Position numbers and translations under genes: made by a program. From the NCBI RefSeq assembly GCF_001436735.1, contig NZ_AYZE01000016.1, forward strand, positions 62,001-126,000: DNA of 64,000 nucleotides. Reading direction: 5' to 3'. The notes below the pieces were generated by a model. The model searched no databases and was not told the DNA's origin. It saw nothing but the letters and a program-made list of their open reading frames with translations. Of this stretch, positions 63,852-64,000 are shown one piece after another. Origin of the DNA: Liquorilactobacillus cacaonum DSM 21116 (GTDB lineage: Bacteria; Bacillota; Bacilli; Lactobacillales; Lactobacillaceae). The first letter of the stretch is position 1; each line of letters begins with the position of its first letter.

Positions 63852-64000
63852 ATGGCTACTGTAATTTTAAATGAAATTAATAAGTATTTTGGAGAAAAAA
63901 AGAACAGAATTCATGTGTTAACTGAAGTTAATTTTAAGGCACAAGAAGGCGAACTATGCTTAGTACTTGGTCCTTCTGGTTCTGGAAAAAGTACATTTTT
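63852..64000 (+). CDS. hrtA: ABC transporter ATPase, N-terminal part (HrtA-like)
   Basis: Starts 3 bp after the permease stop and runs off the window end with 49 full codons. The text NEINKYFGEKKNRIHVLTEVNF then EGELCLVLGPSGSGKSTF gives the ATPase A-loop region and Walker A. It is the ATPase partner of the permease upstream. Confidence 0.88.
   Translation, partial: MATVILNEINKYFGEKKNRIHVLTEVNFKAQEGELCLVLGPSGSGKSTF

Overview
The window looks like a chromosomal segment of a low-GC Gram-positive bacterium, most likely a member of the Lactobacillaceae. The base composition is AT-rich, Shine-Dalgarno sites are strong (AGGAGG, GGGGGTGA), and the gene types are typical of lactobacilli: an LpdBCD-type gallate decarboxylase set, copYBAZ, hrtRBA, a T-box-controlled oligopeptide-binding lipoprotein, an M29 aminopeptidase and a PTS/GH38 mannosidase operon. 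I cannot name the genus from sequence alone. No rRNA, complete phage or insertion sequence was seen, and there is one tRNA (Arg, anticodon CCT).

Layout. 1-6.5 kb: the end of an MMPL transporter, a NarL-type two-component system, an esterase, the 23S rRNA m5U methyltransferase and a lone GIY-YIG protein. 6.9-13.2 kb: a PTS operon (PRD regulator, EIIA, EIIB, EIIC, family-38 alpha-mannosidase) with a consensus CcpA cre site just before it. 13.5-22 kb: small accessory genes, including an EamA transporter with an overlapping leader ORF, a bacteriocin-immunity-like cluster without a visible bacteriocin, a LysR/MetE-like divergent pair, and a small XRE regulator coupled to a membrane protein. 22.2-25.7 kb: the lpdC-lpdB-lpdD-like decarboxylase operon with a divergent LysR gene.

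25.7-34.0 kb is the defence island. It starts with a decayed 5' fragment of a cas1 gene that has no other cas gene or CRISPR array beside it. A type I restriction-modification system follows (hsdR, hsdS, hsdM, truncated hsdS') and ends with a tyrosine recombinase flanked by 25-bp inverted repeats. The repeats are copies of a conserved hsdS segment, so the locus resembles phase-variable specificity systems, although the present repeat geometry does not give simple cassette exchange.

34-46.5 kb: an EcsC-family gene, a solitary oppA-type lipoprotein behind a T-box riboswitch, a soluble PASTA protein, a MacAB/YknXYZ-like exporter, small unknowns, and an operon of a glutamine-synthetase-like ligase, an amino-acid permease and an isochorismatase-like hydrolase. 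46.6-53.8 kb is a metal island: a CadA/ZntA-like P-type ATPase behind an ArsR/SmtB-type operator, divergent from copY-copB-copA-copZ, which has two cop boxes. 54-62 kb holds housekeeping and peptide or cell-surface genes. The right edge is an hrtRBA-like heme-efflux operon with a 29-bp palindromic operator, cut by the window end inside hrtA.
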